Shown here in pieces: positions 49,753-58,684 of a stretch of 64,000 nucleotides of DNA. The position numbers and the translations under genes were made by a program. The stretch comes from CAZAMP01 sp964486455 (GTDB lineage Bacteria; Eisenbacteria; RBG-16-71-46; CAZAMP01): contig CAZAMP010000009.1 of NCBI GenBank assembly GCA_964486455.1, positions 1 through 64,000 of the forward strand, written 5' to 3'. Numbering within the stretch: position 1 is the first letter of the stretch; each line of letters begins with the position of its first letter. The notes under the pieces are model-generated. The model ran no database searches. It worked only from the letters and a program-made list of their open reading frames with translations, and was not told the DNA's origin.

Positions 49753-49781
49753 ATTATAGGGGCCGCACGACGGGTGGACAA
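49753..49781 (-). promoter_or_regulatory. sigma70-like promoter of the MFS transporter
   Basis: On the minus strand TATAAT (plus positions 49753-49758) lies 17 bp after TTGTCC (49776-49781). The -10 is a perfect match. The transcript start would be about 41 bp before the ATG at 49705. Confidence 0.6.
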
Positions 49782-49802
49782 CGCCGCCCTCTCCCGCCTT
49801 TT

Positions 49803-49838
49803 CCCTCAAGGATTTCTGACGAATTGAGGCTAGAATGG
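49803..49838 (+). promoter_or_regulatory. promoter motif directly before era, likely leaderless transcript
   Basis: CCCTCAAGGAT and ATTGAGGCTAGAAT are present, with TAGAAT at 49831-49836, six bases before the ATG at 49843. The transcription start would therefore fall on or next to the A of the ATG, with no room for a Shine-Dalgarno sequence. The same ATTGAGGCTAGAATGG precedes tsaD. The block is related to the one before the TonB receptor. Confidence 0.55.
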
Positions 49839-49842
49839 GTGC

Positions 49843-50760
49843 ATGGACGATACGAACCTCCCAGAGAATCCGGACGGCGGATTTCGCTCCGGCTACGTCG
49901 CGCTCGTCGGCAGGCCGAATGTGGGGAAATCCACGCTTCTGAACCGACTCGTCGGACAGAAGCTCGCGATCGTCACGCCCAAGCCCCAGACCACTCGGCG
50001 GCGGGTCGTCGGGATCTGGTCGGACGACACCCACCAGATGATCTTTCTCGACACGCCCGGACTGATCCGTCCGCGCTACCGGCTGCAGAGCTTCATGCTC
50101 CAGGTCGCGAGAAGTGCGGTCTCCGAGGCTGATGTCATCCTTGCGTTGCACGACGCGACGGATGGTGTCGACGTGCTTCAGGAGACACTCCATGAGTCGG
50201 CAAAGGGGCGAGGTCGCCTGATCGTCGCGCTCAACAAGATCGATCTGATCAAGAAGGAACGGCTCCTTCCCATGATCGATCAGCTTTCGAGAGAACTGGC
50301 GGATACTCCACTCGTGCCGGTGTCTGCGCTTCGAGGAGAAAACGTGGAGGCGCTGTGGGACGAATTGCGGGAAGCGCTTCCCATCGGCCCTCCGTACTAC
50401 CCGCCCGAAGCCGTCACGGAACATCCCGAGCGTTTCTTCGTCGCCGAGATCGTCCGCGAGCAGATCCTCTTCCAGTTCCGTGACGAAGTGCCGTACGCCA
50501 CCGAGGTCGAGGTGGAGCGATTCGAGGAATCGCCCGGACGCAAGGACGAGATCGATGCCGTCATCTACGTGGAACGTCCGTCGCAGAAGGGGATCCTGAT
50601 CGGCAATCGGGGGGCGGCGATCAAGGCGCTCGGAATCGCCGCGCGCGCGGAAATCGAGGCGTTCCTGGAGCGACCTGTCGTGCTGAAGCTCTTCGTGAAG
50701 GTCGTGCCCGGCTGGCGGCGGGACGCACGAGCCCTCAGACGAATGGGATTCATGACGTAG
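49843..50760 (+). CDS. era: ribosome-assembly GTPase Era
   Basis: The 305-residue GTPase has G1 GRPNVGKST, G2 in the switch PKPQTTRRR, G3 DTPG, G4 NKIDLI and the C-terminal KH domain (RNA-binding GAAIKALGIAARAEIEAF, followed by VVLKLFVKVVPGWRRD). Era binds the 3' end of 16S rRNA during 30S maturation. The ATG at 49843 lies six bases after TAGAAT. No Shine-Dalgarno sequence precedes it. Confidence 0.94.
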   Translation: MDDTNLPENPDGGFRSGYVALVGRPNVGKSTLLNRLVGQKLAIVTPKPQTTRRRVVGIWSDDTHQMIFLDTPGLIRPRYRLQSFMLQVARSAVSEADVILALHDATDGVDVLQETLHESAKGRGRLIVALNKIDLIKKERLLPMIDQLSRELADTPLVPVSALRGENVEALWDELREALPIGPPYYPPEAVTEHPERFFVAEIVREQILFQFRDEVPYATEVEVERFEESPGRKDEIDAVIYVERPSQKGILIGNRGAAIKALGIAARAEIEAFLERPVVLKLFVKVVPGWRRDARALRRMGFMT

Positions 50761-50784
50761 GTAGGGAGATCCCGAGGTGACCTG

Positions 50785-51744
50785 ATGAGCGATATTCTCG
50801 CGAATGACTTCAGCTGGTCGCAGAGCCGCGACCGTTCGTACCAGAAGTGCCTGAGACGCTACTACTACGACTACTACGGGCACTGGGGGGGGTGGGAATC
50901 GCATGCCGATCCCCAGACGCGCGAAATCTGGATCCTGAAGAGCATGCAGTCTCGGCAAATGTGGGTTGGGGGCCTCGTGCATGACGTCGTCGAGACCACG
51001 CTCCGATACACAAGACAGAACTACCCCGCCGTTCCGAGCGCGGACGAGCTTGCCCAGGCGTTCGTCGCGACGATGCGCGAGCAGTTCAAGGCATCGCGCG
51101 ACGGTCAGTTCAGGAAGACCGGCCGGAAGGCCACGCGGCTCTTCGAGCATGAATTCGATGTCACCGTCGCCGACTCGAGCTGGCGGGAGCTTCGCGACAT
51201 GGGTGTTCGCGCGATCCGAAACTTCGTCGCTTCCGACACGCTGAGGGAGATCCTCGCCGTTCATCCGGACGAGTGGATGCCGATCGAGCGCTTCGAGCAT
51301 TTTCATCTCGACGACATCAAGGTGAACGTGAAGATCGACTTCGCCTACCGTGACGGCGACCTGCTGCACATCATCGATTGGAAGACCGGATCCCGTCAGT
51401 CCGAACCCGCGACCATTCAGCTCGGTTGCTACGCGCTCTTTGCGCTGGAGAAGTGGTCGGCCGAGATCGGCAAGATACGGACGGCCGAGGTGAATCTCAC
51501 GCGGGGCGAGATCGCCGAGACGCAGATAGCGGACGAGGACCTGCAGGGTACGCGCGAGTACATTCGTGATAGTGCCGCGTCGATGCTCAGGAGACTGAAC
51601 GTCCCGGAGCGAAACGAAGCCCGCATCGACAACTTCGCGAAAGTCGAGGAGCTTCGGATCTGCCGTTGGTGCAACTTCCAGCGCGTGTGCCTGGGCGGGA
51701 CGGCGAACGAACTACTGAAGAACCGCGCCCGGGGCAGGGCCTAG
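50785..51744 (+). CDS. PD-(D/E)XK superfamily nuclease with likely [4Fe-4S] cysteines
   Basis: The 319-residue protein has the nuclease core KIDFAYRDGDLLHIIDWKTG, the D...DWK motif of the RecB/Cas4-like PD-(D/E)XK fold. It also has a four-cysteine set, Cys22 near the N-terminus and Cys293, Cys296 and Cys302 in CRWCNFQRVC, as in AddB/Cas4/Dna2-type iron-sulfur nucleases. N-terminal aromatics (YYYDYYGHW) precede the core. It has no adjacent Cas gene. The convergent gene is a UvrD-type helicase, which may be functionally linked. Confidence 0.75.
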   Translation: MSDILANDFSWSQSRDRSYQKCLRRYYYDYYGHWGGWESHADPQTREIWILKSMQSRQMWVGGLVHDVVETTLRYTRQNYPAVPSADELAQAFVATMREQFKASRDGQFRKTGRKATRLFEHEFDVTVADSSWRELRDMGVRAIRNFVASDTLREILAVHPDEWMPIERFEHFHLDDIKVNVKIDFAYRDGDLLHIIDWKTGSRQSEPATIQLGCYALFALEKWSAEIGKIRTAEVNLTRGEIAETQIADEDLQGTREYIRDSAASMLRRLNVPERNEARIDNFAKVEELRICRWCNFQRVCLGGTANELLKNRARGRA

Positions 51745-51752
51745 ACCTAAAC

Positions 51753-53726
51753 CTAGCCCGTCACCGCCCACCGCTCGACGAGCTTCCCGGGCACGTCCTC
51801 GATGAACCGTGACGGCTTCGACAACACCCTGCCGCTCGACGGATGGTAGATCCCGACCGGATATGTGATGTAGAGCTGATCGCGCGTCCGCGTCGTCGCC
51901 ACGTACATCAGACGCCGCTCTTCTTCCAGCGCCTCCGGGTCGCGGGCGCTCCAGAACGAAGGGAAGAAGCCGTCGAGCGCCCCCAGCACGATCACGACCT
52001 TCCACTCCATGCCTTTCGCCGAGTGAATGGTCGAGAGCACCAGTCGTTCACCCTCATCAAGCGGTGTCGCGAGACGGTTTTCGACCGCGCGGCTGGGGGG
52101 ATCGAGCGACATATCGGACAAGAGCCTCTCGAGCCCGTCATATCCCTCGCTCAATACCTGGAAATGCTCTAGGTCCCGTCCCCGGCGCTGCTGGTCGTCG
52201 TAGCGATCCTTCAGGATCGGCTCGTAGTAGCGAATGATTTCGTCCACCATCGCCGCGGGCGGTTTCTTCCCGGTCCGTAGTCTTCCGAACAGCTCCTCCA
52301 ACGCCGTCAGGCGCCTTTGGAGCGGAGAGCCGATCTCCGCCTTCGAGAAAGCGAACGGGTCGGATTGTGTGGCGGACGCCGCCACGACGTCCGCCGCTCG
52401 CTTCGGTCCCACGCCCTCCACGAGACACAGAAGGCGGTTCCAGGAGATCGCGTCGCGCGGATTCGCGAGCACCCGCAGATGGGCCATGACGTCCTTGATG
52501 TGGGCGGCCTCGAGGAAGCGAAAACCGCCGTATTTGACGTAGGGAATATCACGGCGGGCGAGCTCGATTTCCAGCTCGTACGACTGGAACGAGCTTCGGA
52601 AGAGCACCGCCATGCGGTTGAGCGATATCCCTTCTTCGCGGTGTTCGATGATGCGTTGCGCGATGAAGGCGGCCTGATCGGCCTCTCCGTCGGTCATCAC
52701 GATGGCCGGCTTCTCGCCTCCGCGCCGCTCGGTGTAGAGGCGTTTCTCGAAACCGATCGACGCCTTCGCGATGATCGCGTTCGTGACGTCGAGGACCGGC
52801 TGCGTGCTCCTGTAGTTCCGCTCGAGCTTCACGACGGTGGCGTCTTCGTAGCGCGTGGGGAACTCCACGATGTTCCGGTAGTCGGCGCCCCGAAACGCGT
52901 AGATCGATTGCGAGTCGTCGCCGACAACCATGAGATTTCGGTGTTCGGCGACTAGGCGATCGGTGATCTCCGCCTGCAGCTGATTCGTGTCCTGGTATTC
53001 GTCGACCAGCAGGTATTTGAATCGGGCGCGCATCTCTTTGCACGCACGTCCCTCCTCGCGTAGCGCCTCGAGCAAATACACGAGGAGATCGTCATAGTCC
53101 ATCAGCGCGTGGCGTCTCTTGAACGCGTTGTACTCTTTCTCGATCTCCATGACGGCGTCGAGGTGCGGCATGAAATGCTCGTATTCGTCCTCGAGGATCT
53201 GCTTGATCGACGTGCTTCGGTTCACGGCCTTCGAGAAGACGTCCATGAGCGTTCGCTTGCGCGGAAAGCGGCGCTCGCCGCGACCGAGGCCGCGTTGGCC
53301 ACGGACGAGCTGAATCGTGTCCTCGGCGTCGCCCCGGTCGAGGATGGAGAAGCGGTTGGGATAGCCCTCCGGCGGAAACCGTGTGAGCATCCGCACGGCG
53401 AAGGCGTGATACGTCCCGCCGACGATGCCCTGGCAATCCACGCCGAGGAGCTTCTCCACTCTGCCGACCATCTCTTGGGCCGCGCGGCGCGTGAAGGTGA
53501 GGAGGACGATCTCGTCGGGCGGGAGTCCCGTTTCGAGAAGCCGCGCGACTCGGTAGGTGAGCGTGCGTGTTTTACCGGTGCCCGCGCCCGCGATGACGAG
53601 TAGCGGCCCTTCGAGGGTGAAGACGGCTTCACGTTGGTCATCGTTGAGCGCGCGGTCGTAGTGGATTCCCTTCGGCTTTCCGCCGACCCGCTTCAGTTTG
53701 TACACCCGATAGCGTTCGTCAGCCAT
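51753..53726 (-). CDS. UvrD/PcrA/Rep-type SF1 DNA helicase
   Basis: The 657-residue protein has LNDDQREAVFTLEGPLLVIA (Q motif), GAGTGKTRTL (Walker A), LLVDEYQDTNQLQ (Walker B), VVGDDSQSIYAFRG, VKLERNYRS and the late VLSTIHSAKGMEWKVV (motif V). It unwinds DNA 3'-5' in repair or replication. It follows the GT-C gene on the minus strand by 11 bp, so it may be co-transcribed with it. It converges on the nuclease gene with 8 bp between stops. Confidence 0.88.
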   Translation of the reverse strand: MADERYRVYKLKRVGGKPKGIHYDRALNDDQREAVFTLEGPLLVIAGAGTGKTRTLTYRVARLLETGLPPDEIVLLTFTRRAAQEMVGRVEKLLGVDCQGIVGGTYHAFAVRMLTRFPPEGYPNRFSILDRGDAEDTIQLVRGQRGLGRGERRFPRKRTLMDVFSKAVNRSTSIKQILEDEYEHFMPHLDAVMEIEKEYNAFKRRHALMDYDDLLVYLLEALREEGRACKEMRARFKYLLVDEYQDTNQLQAEITDRLVAEHRNLMVVGDDSQSIYAFRGADYRNIVEFPTRYEDATVVKLERNYRSTQPVLDVTNAIIAKASIGFEKRLYTERRGGEKPAIVMTDGEADQAAFIAQRIIEHREEGISLNRMAVLFRSSFQSYELEIELARRDIPYVKYGGFRFLEAAHIKDVMAHLRVLANPRDAISWNRLLCLVEGVGPKRAADVVAASATQSDPFAFSKAEIGSPLQRRLTALEELFGRLRTGKKPPAAMVDEIIRYYEPILKDRYDDQQRRGRDLEHFQVLSEGYDGLERLLSDMSLDPPSRAVENRLATPLDEGERLVLSTIHSAKGMEWKVVIVLGALDGFFPSFWSARDPEALEEERRLMYVATTRTRDQLYITYPVGIYHPSSGRVLSKPSRFIEDVPGKLVERWAVTG

Positions 53727-53737
53727 GCGTCTCCGCC

Positions 53738-55330
53738 CTACCGCGTCCGTGTGAAGAAGGTGAAATGTTCAAGCCGACCCGCGGCCGCATAGCGCTCGCT
53801 GAGAAGCATCGAAATCTCGGGATAGAGCGAGAGCGCCGCGCGGGAATCGAGCCCGAGCCCGGTGACCCACGGCATTCGGTCATCGCTCATGATGACGATC
53901 ACGTCGGGTGGCGCATCGAGAAGCGTCGCGACGATCTCATCGTGCCAGCGCTCCGGGCTCCACGGGCTCAAGAGCGGCGCGATGTAGATGAACCGCGACG
54001 CCGGCTTCCGCCCGCTCAGCGTGTAAAGAAGCGGCTCGAAACCCCAGACGAACAGGCTACCATCGCGCGGACAGATGCGCTGCACTTCTTCCGCGGCGGA
54101 CCAGGTCGCGCTGAGGCAGAAATCACCGCGCCCAAAGCGCCCGAATGCGGGCCTGCTGTGGTACGTCTCACGCGAATCGATTCCCATCAAGTAGCGGGTC
54201 GCGCCGATCCGTTCCTGCAATACAGGAGAGCGGGCGAAGGCGAGCGACAGAATCGCGAGAACCACGAGAAGCCCACCCACGATGCTCATCACCGAGCGCC
54301 TGCCCCGAAATCGGTCCAGAAGCCTGTCGACACCGATGCCCGTCGCCCAGGCCAGAAACGGGAAGATCGGGATCCAGTGATAGTAGAAGAACTTCCCCTG
54401 CGCGACGACGCCGACCAGTGTCGTCAGAATCCCCAGAACGGGAACGATCCAAAGCGGCAGTGCTCGCGAAAGCGCCATCATCACGAGGCCGAGAATCGGC
54501 GGCCCCAGAAGGAACGGCCGCGTCTCAAAGAAGCCGACGACGGTGCGTACACTCGACGCGATCGCCTGCGCGGACCCGCTGGCCAACAGCATTCTGCTGT
54601 ATCCCGGGAGATAGTCGCGCTGGATCTCGATGAACGCCTCGAGCGCTCCGCCGACGAGGAGATAGAGCATCGCTACGGCGATGGGCGTCGCCGCGCTCAG
54701 AGCGAAGACCGTCCAGCGGGTTCGTTCGGAGAGCGAGTCGGGCCAGATCCCGCTGATCTCACCGCTCGCGTCGCGATTCGGCACCTGGAGCCGGGCGAAG
54801 ACAATGAGGAGCGGGGCGTAGAGGATTGCCGTGTACTTCAGGAGACCGGCGGCGCCGAAGCAGAGCCCTGCCGCGACCACGCGCCGGCGCGCGTGCGGAC
54901 CGTTCTGGATGAGGACGAAGCTCCAGAGGATGAGCGCCGCCATGAACCCCTCGGCCTGGCCCATGTCGCGAAAGCCCAGGCACATGAGTGCCGCGACACC
55001 GTAGTGAGCCGCGGCGATCCCGGCCGCGCGCACGCTGATGGGACGCAGAAGACGGTACAACGCCGTGACGCCCGCGAGGAGCGACACGAGATCCAGGAGC
55101 CGGATACCCCACGCCTTCCCGCCCGAGACGATACCGGTCATGGCGTAGATCAGATGGATGCCGGGCGGCTTGAAGTCGAACGCGTCGCGATAGGGGAACC
55201 CCTCGCTCAGCATCACGTCACCGATGAGGGCGAAGATCGACTGGTCCCGCCAGTATGGAATCGCCAGTGTCGGGATTCCTAAGACGAACAGGCAGACGAG
55301 AATGGTGATGAGGAGTCTTCGTTCGGACAA
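53738..55330 (-). CDS. GT-C (GT39/PMT_2-like) glycosyltransferase family protein
   Basis: The 530-residue membrane protein has an early loop YRDAFDFKPPGIHLIY with acidic residues and many hydrophobic helices. The periplasmic tail has FVWGFEPLLYTLSG and VIVIMSDDRMPW. This is the shape of PMT_2/GT39-like glycosyltransferases. The start is a TTG at 55330, as no ATG or GTG is near. It lacks the TPR tail of the two larger GT-C proteins. UvrD follows 11 bp downstream. Substrate unknown. Confidence 0.75.
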   Translation of the reverse strand: MSERRLLITILVCLFVLGIPTLAIPYWRDQSIFALIGDVMLSEGFPYRDAFDFKPPGIHLIYAMTGIVSGGKAWGIRLLDLVSLLAGVTALYRLLRPISVRAAGIAAAHYGVAALMCLGFRDMGQAEGFMAALILWSFVLIQNGPHARRRVVAAGLCFGAAGLLKYTAILYAPLLIVFARLQVPNRDASGEISGIWPDSLSERTRWTVFALSAATPIAVAMLYLLVGGALEAFIEIQRDYLPGYSRMLLASGSAQAIASSVRTVVGFFETRPFLLGPPILGLVMMALSRALPLWIVPVLGILTTLVGVVAQGKFFYYHWIPIFPFLAWATGIGVDRLLDRFRGRRSVMSIVGGLLVVLAILSLAFARSPVLQERIGATRYLMGIDSRETYHSRPAFGRFGRGDFCLSATWSAAEEVQRICPRDGSLFVWGFEPLLYTLSGRKPASRFIYIAPLLSPWSPERWHDEIVATLLDAPPDVIVIMSDDRMPWVTGLGLDSRAALSLYPEISMLLSERYAAAGRLEHFTFFTRTR

Positions 55331-55408
55331 CCCGCGCTCCCGCGAATGATGCGCCCGCGGTCGTCGCGGGTCGCGTCATTCTAGCCGGAAGCGTGGGGGG
55401 AGGTCACC

Positions 55409-56107
55409 CTACCGATACTGCCCTTTGAGCCGCGACCAGCTCGTCACGTCCACCGGCGTTCCGTGGAAGTCGAACAGAACGAAAGCCTGCTCGTAGGGAG
55501 CGGAGACCTCGCTCCACGGCACCCAGTCCGGGTAGCCGAACAGCTCGCCGCGGAAGCATGCGATCGTCCCATTTCCGTCGCCCGAGCTGCCGATGCCCCA
55601 CTGCGGAGGGAAGCAGAGAAGTGCCTGGATGACGATGTAGTAGGTCTGTCCGACCGCGCCCGTGAACTGACCGCTCAGCTCGGCGCAGTAGGAGGCGTCC
55701 GTGCCCTCCATGCTCTCGTGATACTCGGTCACCGTTTCGGAGTAGACGAGCTCGCCGGGGAAGTTGCCCGCGCCTTGTGTGTAGATGTTGATGCGAAAAC
55801 CCTCGGGCGGAACCGGACTACCGCTCCAATAGCCGCCCCACCAGCCGACCGCGTGCATGAAGTTGTCGGCCGCCACGAAGTCGTCCGCGCTTTCCGCCAC
55901 GAATGGGTAGCATGTGTCGTCTTGCGAGGCGAGCAGCGACACACCGTCGGGCGTCTGTTCCCACCGCGGGATGCCGGAGCAGTCGTACGCGCCCGTCTGT
56001 ACATCGAAGTTATAGCCGAGCCTCACCTCGTCGATGCCCGTTGCCGAACCCACCGTGACGACGACCGGAAGAAGCGCCAGGCTGACGCAAATTCGTGGGA
56101 TGCTCAT
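55409..56107 (-). CDS. secreted protein of unknown function, Trp/Tyr/Gly-rich
   Basis: The 232-residue protein has a signal peptide (MSIPRICVSLALLPVVVTVG) and a mature part rich in aromatic and glycine residues, e.g. ADDFVAADNFMHAVGWWGGY and VPPEGFRINIYTQGAGNFPG. The phrase IVIQALLCFPPQWGIGSS suggests a beta-sandwich extracellular module. Several cysteines could form disulfides. No family was recognised. Confidence 0.65.
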   Translation of the reverse strand: MSIPRICVSLALLPVVVTVGSATGIDEVRLGYNFDVQTGAYDCSGIPRWEQTPDGVSLLASQDDTCYPFVAESADDFVAADNFMHAVGWWGGYWSGSPVPPEGFRINIYTQGAGNFPGELVYSETVTEYHESMEGTDASYCAELSGQFTGAVGQTYYIVIQALLCFPPQWGIGSSGDGNGTIACFRGELFGYPDWVPWSEVSAPYEQAFVLFDFHGTPVDVTSWSRLKGQYR

Positions 56108-56341
56108 CTCATCGTCCTCGAATGTTGGGGGAATGCCCGGTCTACCCCGTGAGGTATCGGTACTTATCTATTCTTCGGCTGGACACGCCCCGATTCTGAA
56201 CAGGCGACAGGTCGCCTCCTGTCTCCGGCGGCTCTTGATGACCGATCGTCGGTTGAATGGATGCGGTCATGGAAACAGAAACCCGAAAGGACACACCGTT
56301 CGCCCGGCCGTAGGCGACGCCGGGGCCGGACCCAGGCGATC

Positions 56342-56359
56342 TGTCTCCCCGGGGAGACA
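56342..56359. repeat. perfect 18-bp palindrome
   Basis: TGTCTCCCCGGGGAGACA is a perfect inverted repeat without a loop. It lies 184 bp before tsaD and about 235 bp upstream of the divergent secreted-protein gene. It has the form of a dimeric regulator operator; no T-run follows, so a terminator is unlikely. Confidence 0.6.
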
Positions 56360-56522
56360 AGTAAGATGTTGGAATCACTCCAGTTACGATTCGCGCGTCG
56401 AGCGATGACGCGGGTTCCCCACGCCGTGGACGCACCGGAAATCATGAAGCCGCCCTCCGCGGGAACGCGTGAAGGACCTCTTCCCACGGTCCGGACGACA
56501 AGTAGGCGCGTCTTCTCGTCGG

Positions 56523-56536
56523 ATTGAGGCTAGAAT
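56523..56536 (+). promoter_or_regulatory. promoter motif directly before tsaD, likely leaderless transcript
   Basis: ATTGAGGCTAGAAT ends six bases before the ATG at 56543. This is the same 14-base block and the same spacing as before era. No Shine-Dalgarno sequence fits in the six bases. Confidence 0.55.
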
Positions 56537-56542
56537 GGCGCC

Positions 56543-57580
56543 ATGCGAGTTCTCGGCATCGAAACATCGTGCGACGATACCGGCGTGGCGCTTCTCGAAA
56601 ACGGGAGGCTCCTCGCCGAGCGGACCGTCACACAGGAGGCCCATCGCCGCTACCAAGGTGTGGTTCCGGAGATCGCCTCGCGCGAGCATCTGGAGCTCAT
56701 CTTTCCCCTGATCCATGAAGTCTTGGGCGAGGCGAAGTTGACGCTGCGGGATCTCGACGGCATTGCGGTCACGTGCGGTCCCGGGCTCATCGGCTGTCTT
56801 CTCGTCGGTCTATCGACCGCGAAGGCGCTGGCCTTCTCCCTCGGCATCCCGTTCGTGGGCGTCAATCATATCCACGCCCATCTTCTGAGCGTGTGTCTCG
56901 AACACGACGTTACGTTCCCGCTTCTCGGCATGGTTGTGAGCGGTGGGCATACGGAAATTCTGCGCGCCGTCGATCCCGACCACATCACGCCTCTCGGTTC
57001 GACCCTGGACGACGCCGCGGGCGAAGCGTTCGACAAGGTCGCGAAGCTGTTGGGGCTCGGGTATCCGGGAGGCGTCGAGATCGACCGGCTTGCCGCGAAC
57101 GGAGACCGTGAATTCGTGCGCTTTCCGCGCGCGATGCTCGCTCAAGACAGCCTGGACGTTTCATTCAGTGGGCTGAAAACGGCCGTCAAGAATTTCGTCG
57201 AACGATCCGGCGGTCTGTCCGATGATCGTTTCCGGCGCGACGTGTCCGCCTCGTTTCAGACCGCGGTCGTGGATGTTCTCGTTGCCAAGATGGAACGCGC
57301 GCTCGCCCGACACCATGCGGAGAGCCTGATCCTGGCCGGCGGCGTCGCTTCGAACTCGGAACTGCGGCAACGGTTTACCGTGCTCGCGGCCGAGCGTTCG
57401 CTCCCGCTTCTGATGCCCGAGCCGCGCCTCTGCGGTGACAACGGCGTCATGATCGCGCTCGTCGGCGGCAGGCTGCTCTCGAGAGGGGAGTCATCGTCCT
57501 TCGGGCTCGGAGCCTATCCGACCCTGGAAGCGATCGAGGCGTCGGGTCCGCTGGGGTCGGTGGCGCATAACCGCCAATAA
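56543..57580 (+). CDS. tsaD: tRNA N6-threonylcarbamoyladenosine transferase TsaD
   Basis: The 345-residue protein begins MRVLGIETSCDDTGVALLE. It shows the metal-binding motif VNHIHAHLLSV (HxxAH-type), VSGGHTEI, the ASREHLEL segment and DPDHITPLG, as in TsaD/Gcp. It transfers threonylcarbamoyl to A37 of ANN-decoding tRNAs. The transcript appears to be leaderless. Confidence 0.94.
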   Translation: MRVLGIETSCDDTGVALLENGRLLAERTVTQEAHRRYQGVVPEIASREHLELIFPLIHEVLGEAKLTLRDLDGIAVTCGPGLIGCLLVGLSTAKALAFSLGIPFVGVNHIHAHLLSVCLEHDVTFPLLGMVVSGGHTEILRAVDPDHITPLGSTLDDAAGEAFDKVAKLLGLGYPGGVEIDRLAANGDREFVRFPRAMLAQDSLDVSFSGLKTAVKNFVERSGGLSDDRFRRDVSASFQTAVVDVLVAKMERALARHHAESLILAGGVASNSELRQRFTVLAAERSLPLLMPEPRLCGDNGVMIALVGGRLLSRGESSSFGLGAYPTLEAIEASGPLGSVAHNRQ

Positions 57581-57724
57581 CCGCAACAGCTTCCGCCTGC
57601 AGTTTCTCCGTTTCGCGTCCGACAAGTAGTGCAGGGGTATCCCCCCAGTCCCTGTCGTGGTGCGCCACTGGACGAAGTTCCGGACGACACCCCGTGACCG
57701 TTTCACCCTGACAAGGTGGCCGCT

Positions 57725-58684
57725 ATGGCAAAGATCCTCGTTGTGGACGATGAGCCGCATCTGCGCTTGATACTCCGAAAGCAGCTCGAGCGCGACGGCT
57801 ACGAGGTGTTGACCGCCGAAGACGGCTTCAAGGCGATCGCCATTCTCCGCGACGAGACGCCCGACCTGGTTCTCCTGGACATCATGATGCCCGACCTGGA
57901 CGGGTACGACGTCATGCGATGGATGAAGAAGAACTACCGCACGGCGAGCATCCCCGTCATCTTCCTCACCGCGCGTTCAGGACAGTACGAGAAGGTCACC
58001 GGGCTGATCGAGGGTGTGAATGACTACCTTACAAAGCCGTACGAACAGCGCGAGCTTCTCGCCCGCGTTCGCAACACGCTCGACTGGAGCCGGCTGCAAC
58101 GGCAGGCGAGCCCGCTGACCGGACTCCCCGGAAATCAGGTCATTCAGCAGGAGATCCTGAGGCGAATTTCGTGGCAGGAGCCATTTGCGTTCCTCTACAT
58201 CGATCTGGATCACTTCAAGAGCTTCAACGACCGCTACGGCTATCAGCGCGGGGACGACCTGCTCTGCAAGTTGTCGGCTCTTCTCTGCGACACACTGGAC
58301 GACCTGTGCGCCGGCGAAGGATTTGTCGGCCACGTGGGTGGGGACGACTTCGTTCTCATCACGACATTTGATCGCGGGTGTTCCGTTGCGAACGAGATCA
58401 TCACGCGGTTTGACGAGATGATTCCGGACTTCTACGAGCCCGAGGATCGAGAGAGCGGCTTCATCGAGGTTGAGGACCGACGGGGAAATATCGAACGATT
58501 TCCGTTCGCCGGTGTGACCGTCGTCGTGGCCCAGGACGAGGGTGGCCGCTACAGCCACGTCGGCGCCCTCGGGGAAGTCGTGAGTGAGTTGAAGCGGTTC
58601 GGCAAGCTACAGGAGGGTAGCGTCGTGGCCCATGATCGCCGCGTCCTATCCCAATCCGAAGACGCAAAGGGGGCGACTGGATAA
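57725..58684 (+). CDS. response regulator with GGDEF-type domain (GGDDF variant)
   Basis: About 319 residues: a receiver domain (KILVVDDEPHLR, VLLDIMMPDLDGYD, NDYLTKPYEQ; phospho-acceptor Asp in VLLDIM) and a C-terminal diguanylate-cyclase-like domain (LTGLPGN, YIDLDHFKSFND, HVGGDDFVLIT). The active-site GGDEF is GGDDF (residues 205-209), so Glu is replaced by Asp, and a cyclic-di-GMP synthase activity is possible but not assured. The ATG at 57725 follows AAGGTGG. The next response regulator overlaps by 1 bp. Confidence 0.82.
   Translation: MAKILVVDDEPHLRLILRKQLERDGYEVLTAEDGFKAIAILRDETPDLVLLDIMMPDLDGYDVMRWMKKNYRTASIPVIFLTARSGQYEKVTGLIEGVNDYLTKPYEQRELLARVRNTLDWSRLQRQASPLTGLPGNQVIQQEILRRISWQEPFAFLYIDLDHFKSFNDRYGYQRGDDLLCKLSALLCDTLDDLCAGEGFVGHVGGDDFVLITTFDRGCSVANEIITRFDEMIPDFYEPEDRESGFIEVEDRRGNIERFPFAGVTVVVAQDEGGRYSHVGALGEVVSELKRFGKLQEGSVVAHDRRVLSQSEDAKGATG

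Larger units (their letters stand above)
56108..56542. other. 435-bp intergenic region before tsaD with inverted repeats
   Basis: No gene is supported. Present are the hairpin AGGCGAC-AG-GTCGCCT (56202-56217), a perfect 18-bp palindrome (56342-56359), two copies of GACAAGTA (near 56354 and 56497) and the ATTGAGGCTAGAAT promoter motif at the end. A third GACAAGTA lies after tsaD near 57621. Confidence 0.45.

Noticed and set aside
49684..51369. 561-residue open frame on the minus strand over era and the nuclease
   Set aside because: Era and the nuclease have unmistakable motifs on the plus strand.
51722..51752. A terminator between the nuclease and the UvrD-type gene (GGGCCTAG / CTAGCCC)
   Set aside because: The stem is imperfect and no T-run follows on either strand.
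53765..55282. 505-residue open frame on the plus strand opposite the GT-C gene
   Set aside because: Rich in charged residues without any motif; the minus strand has membrane helices of a real GT-C protein.
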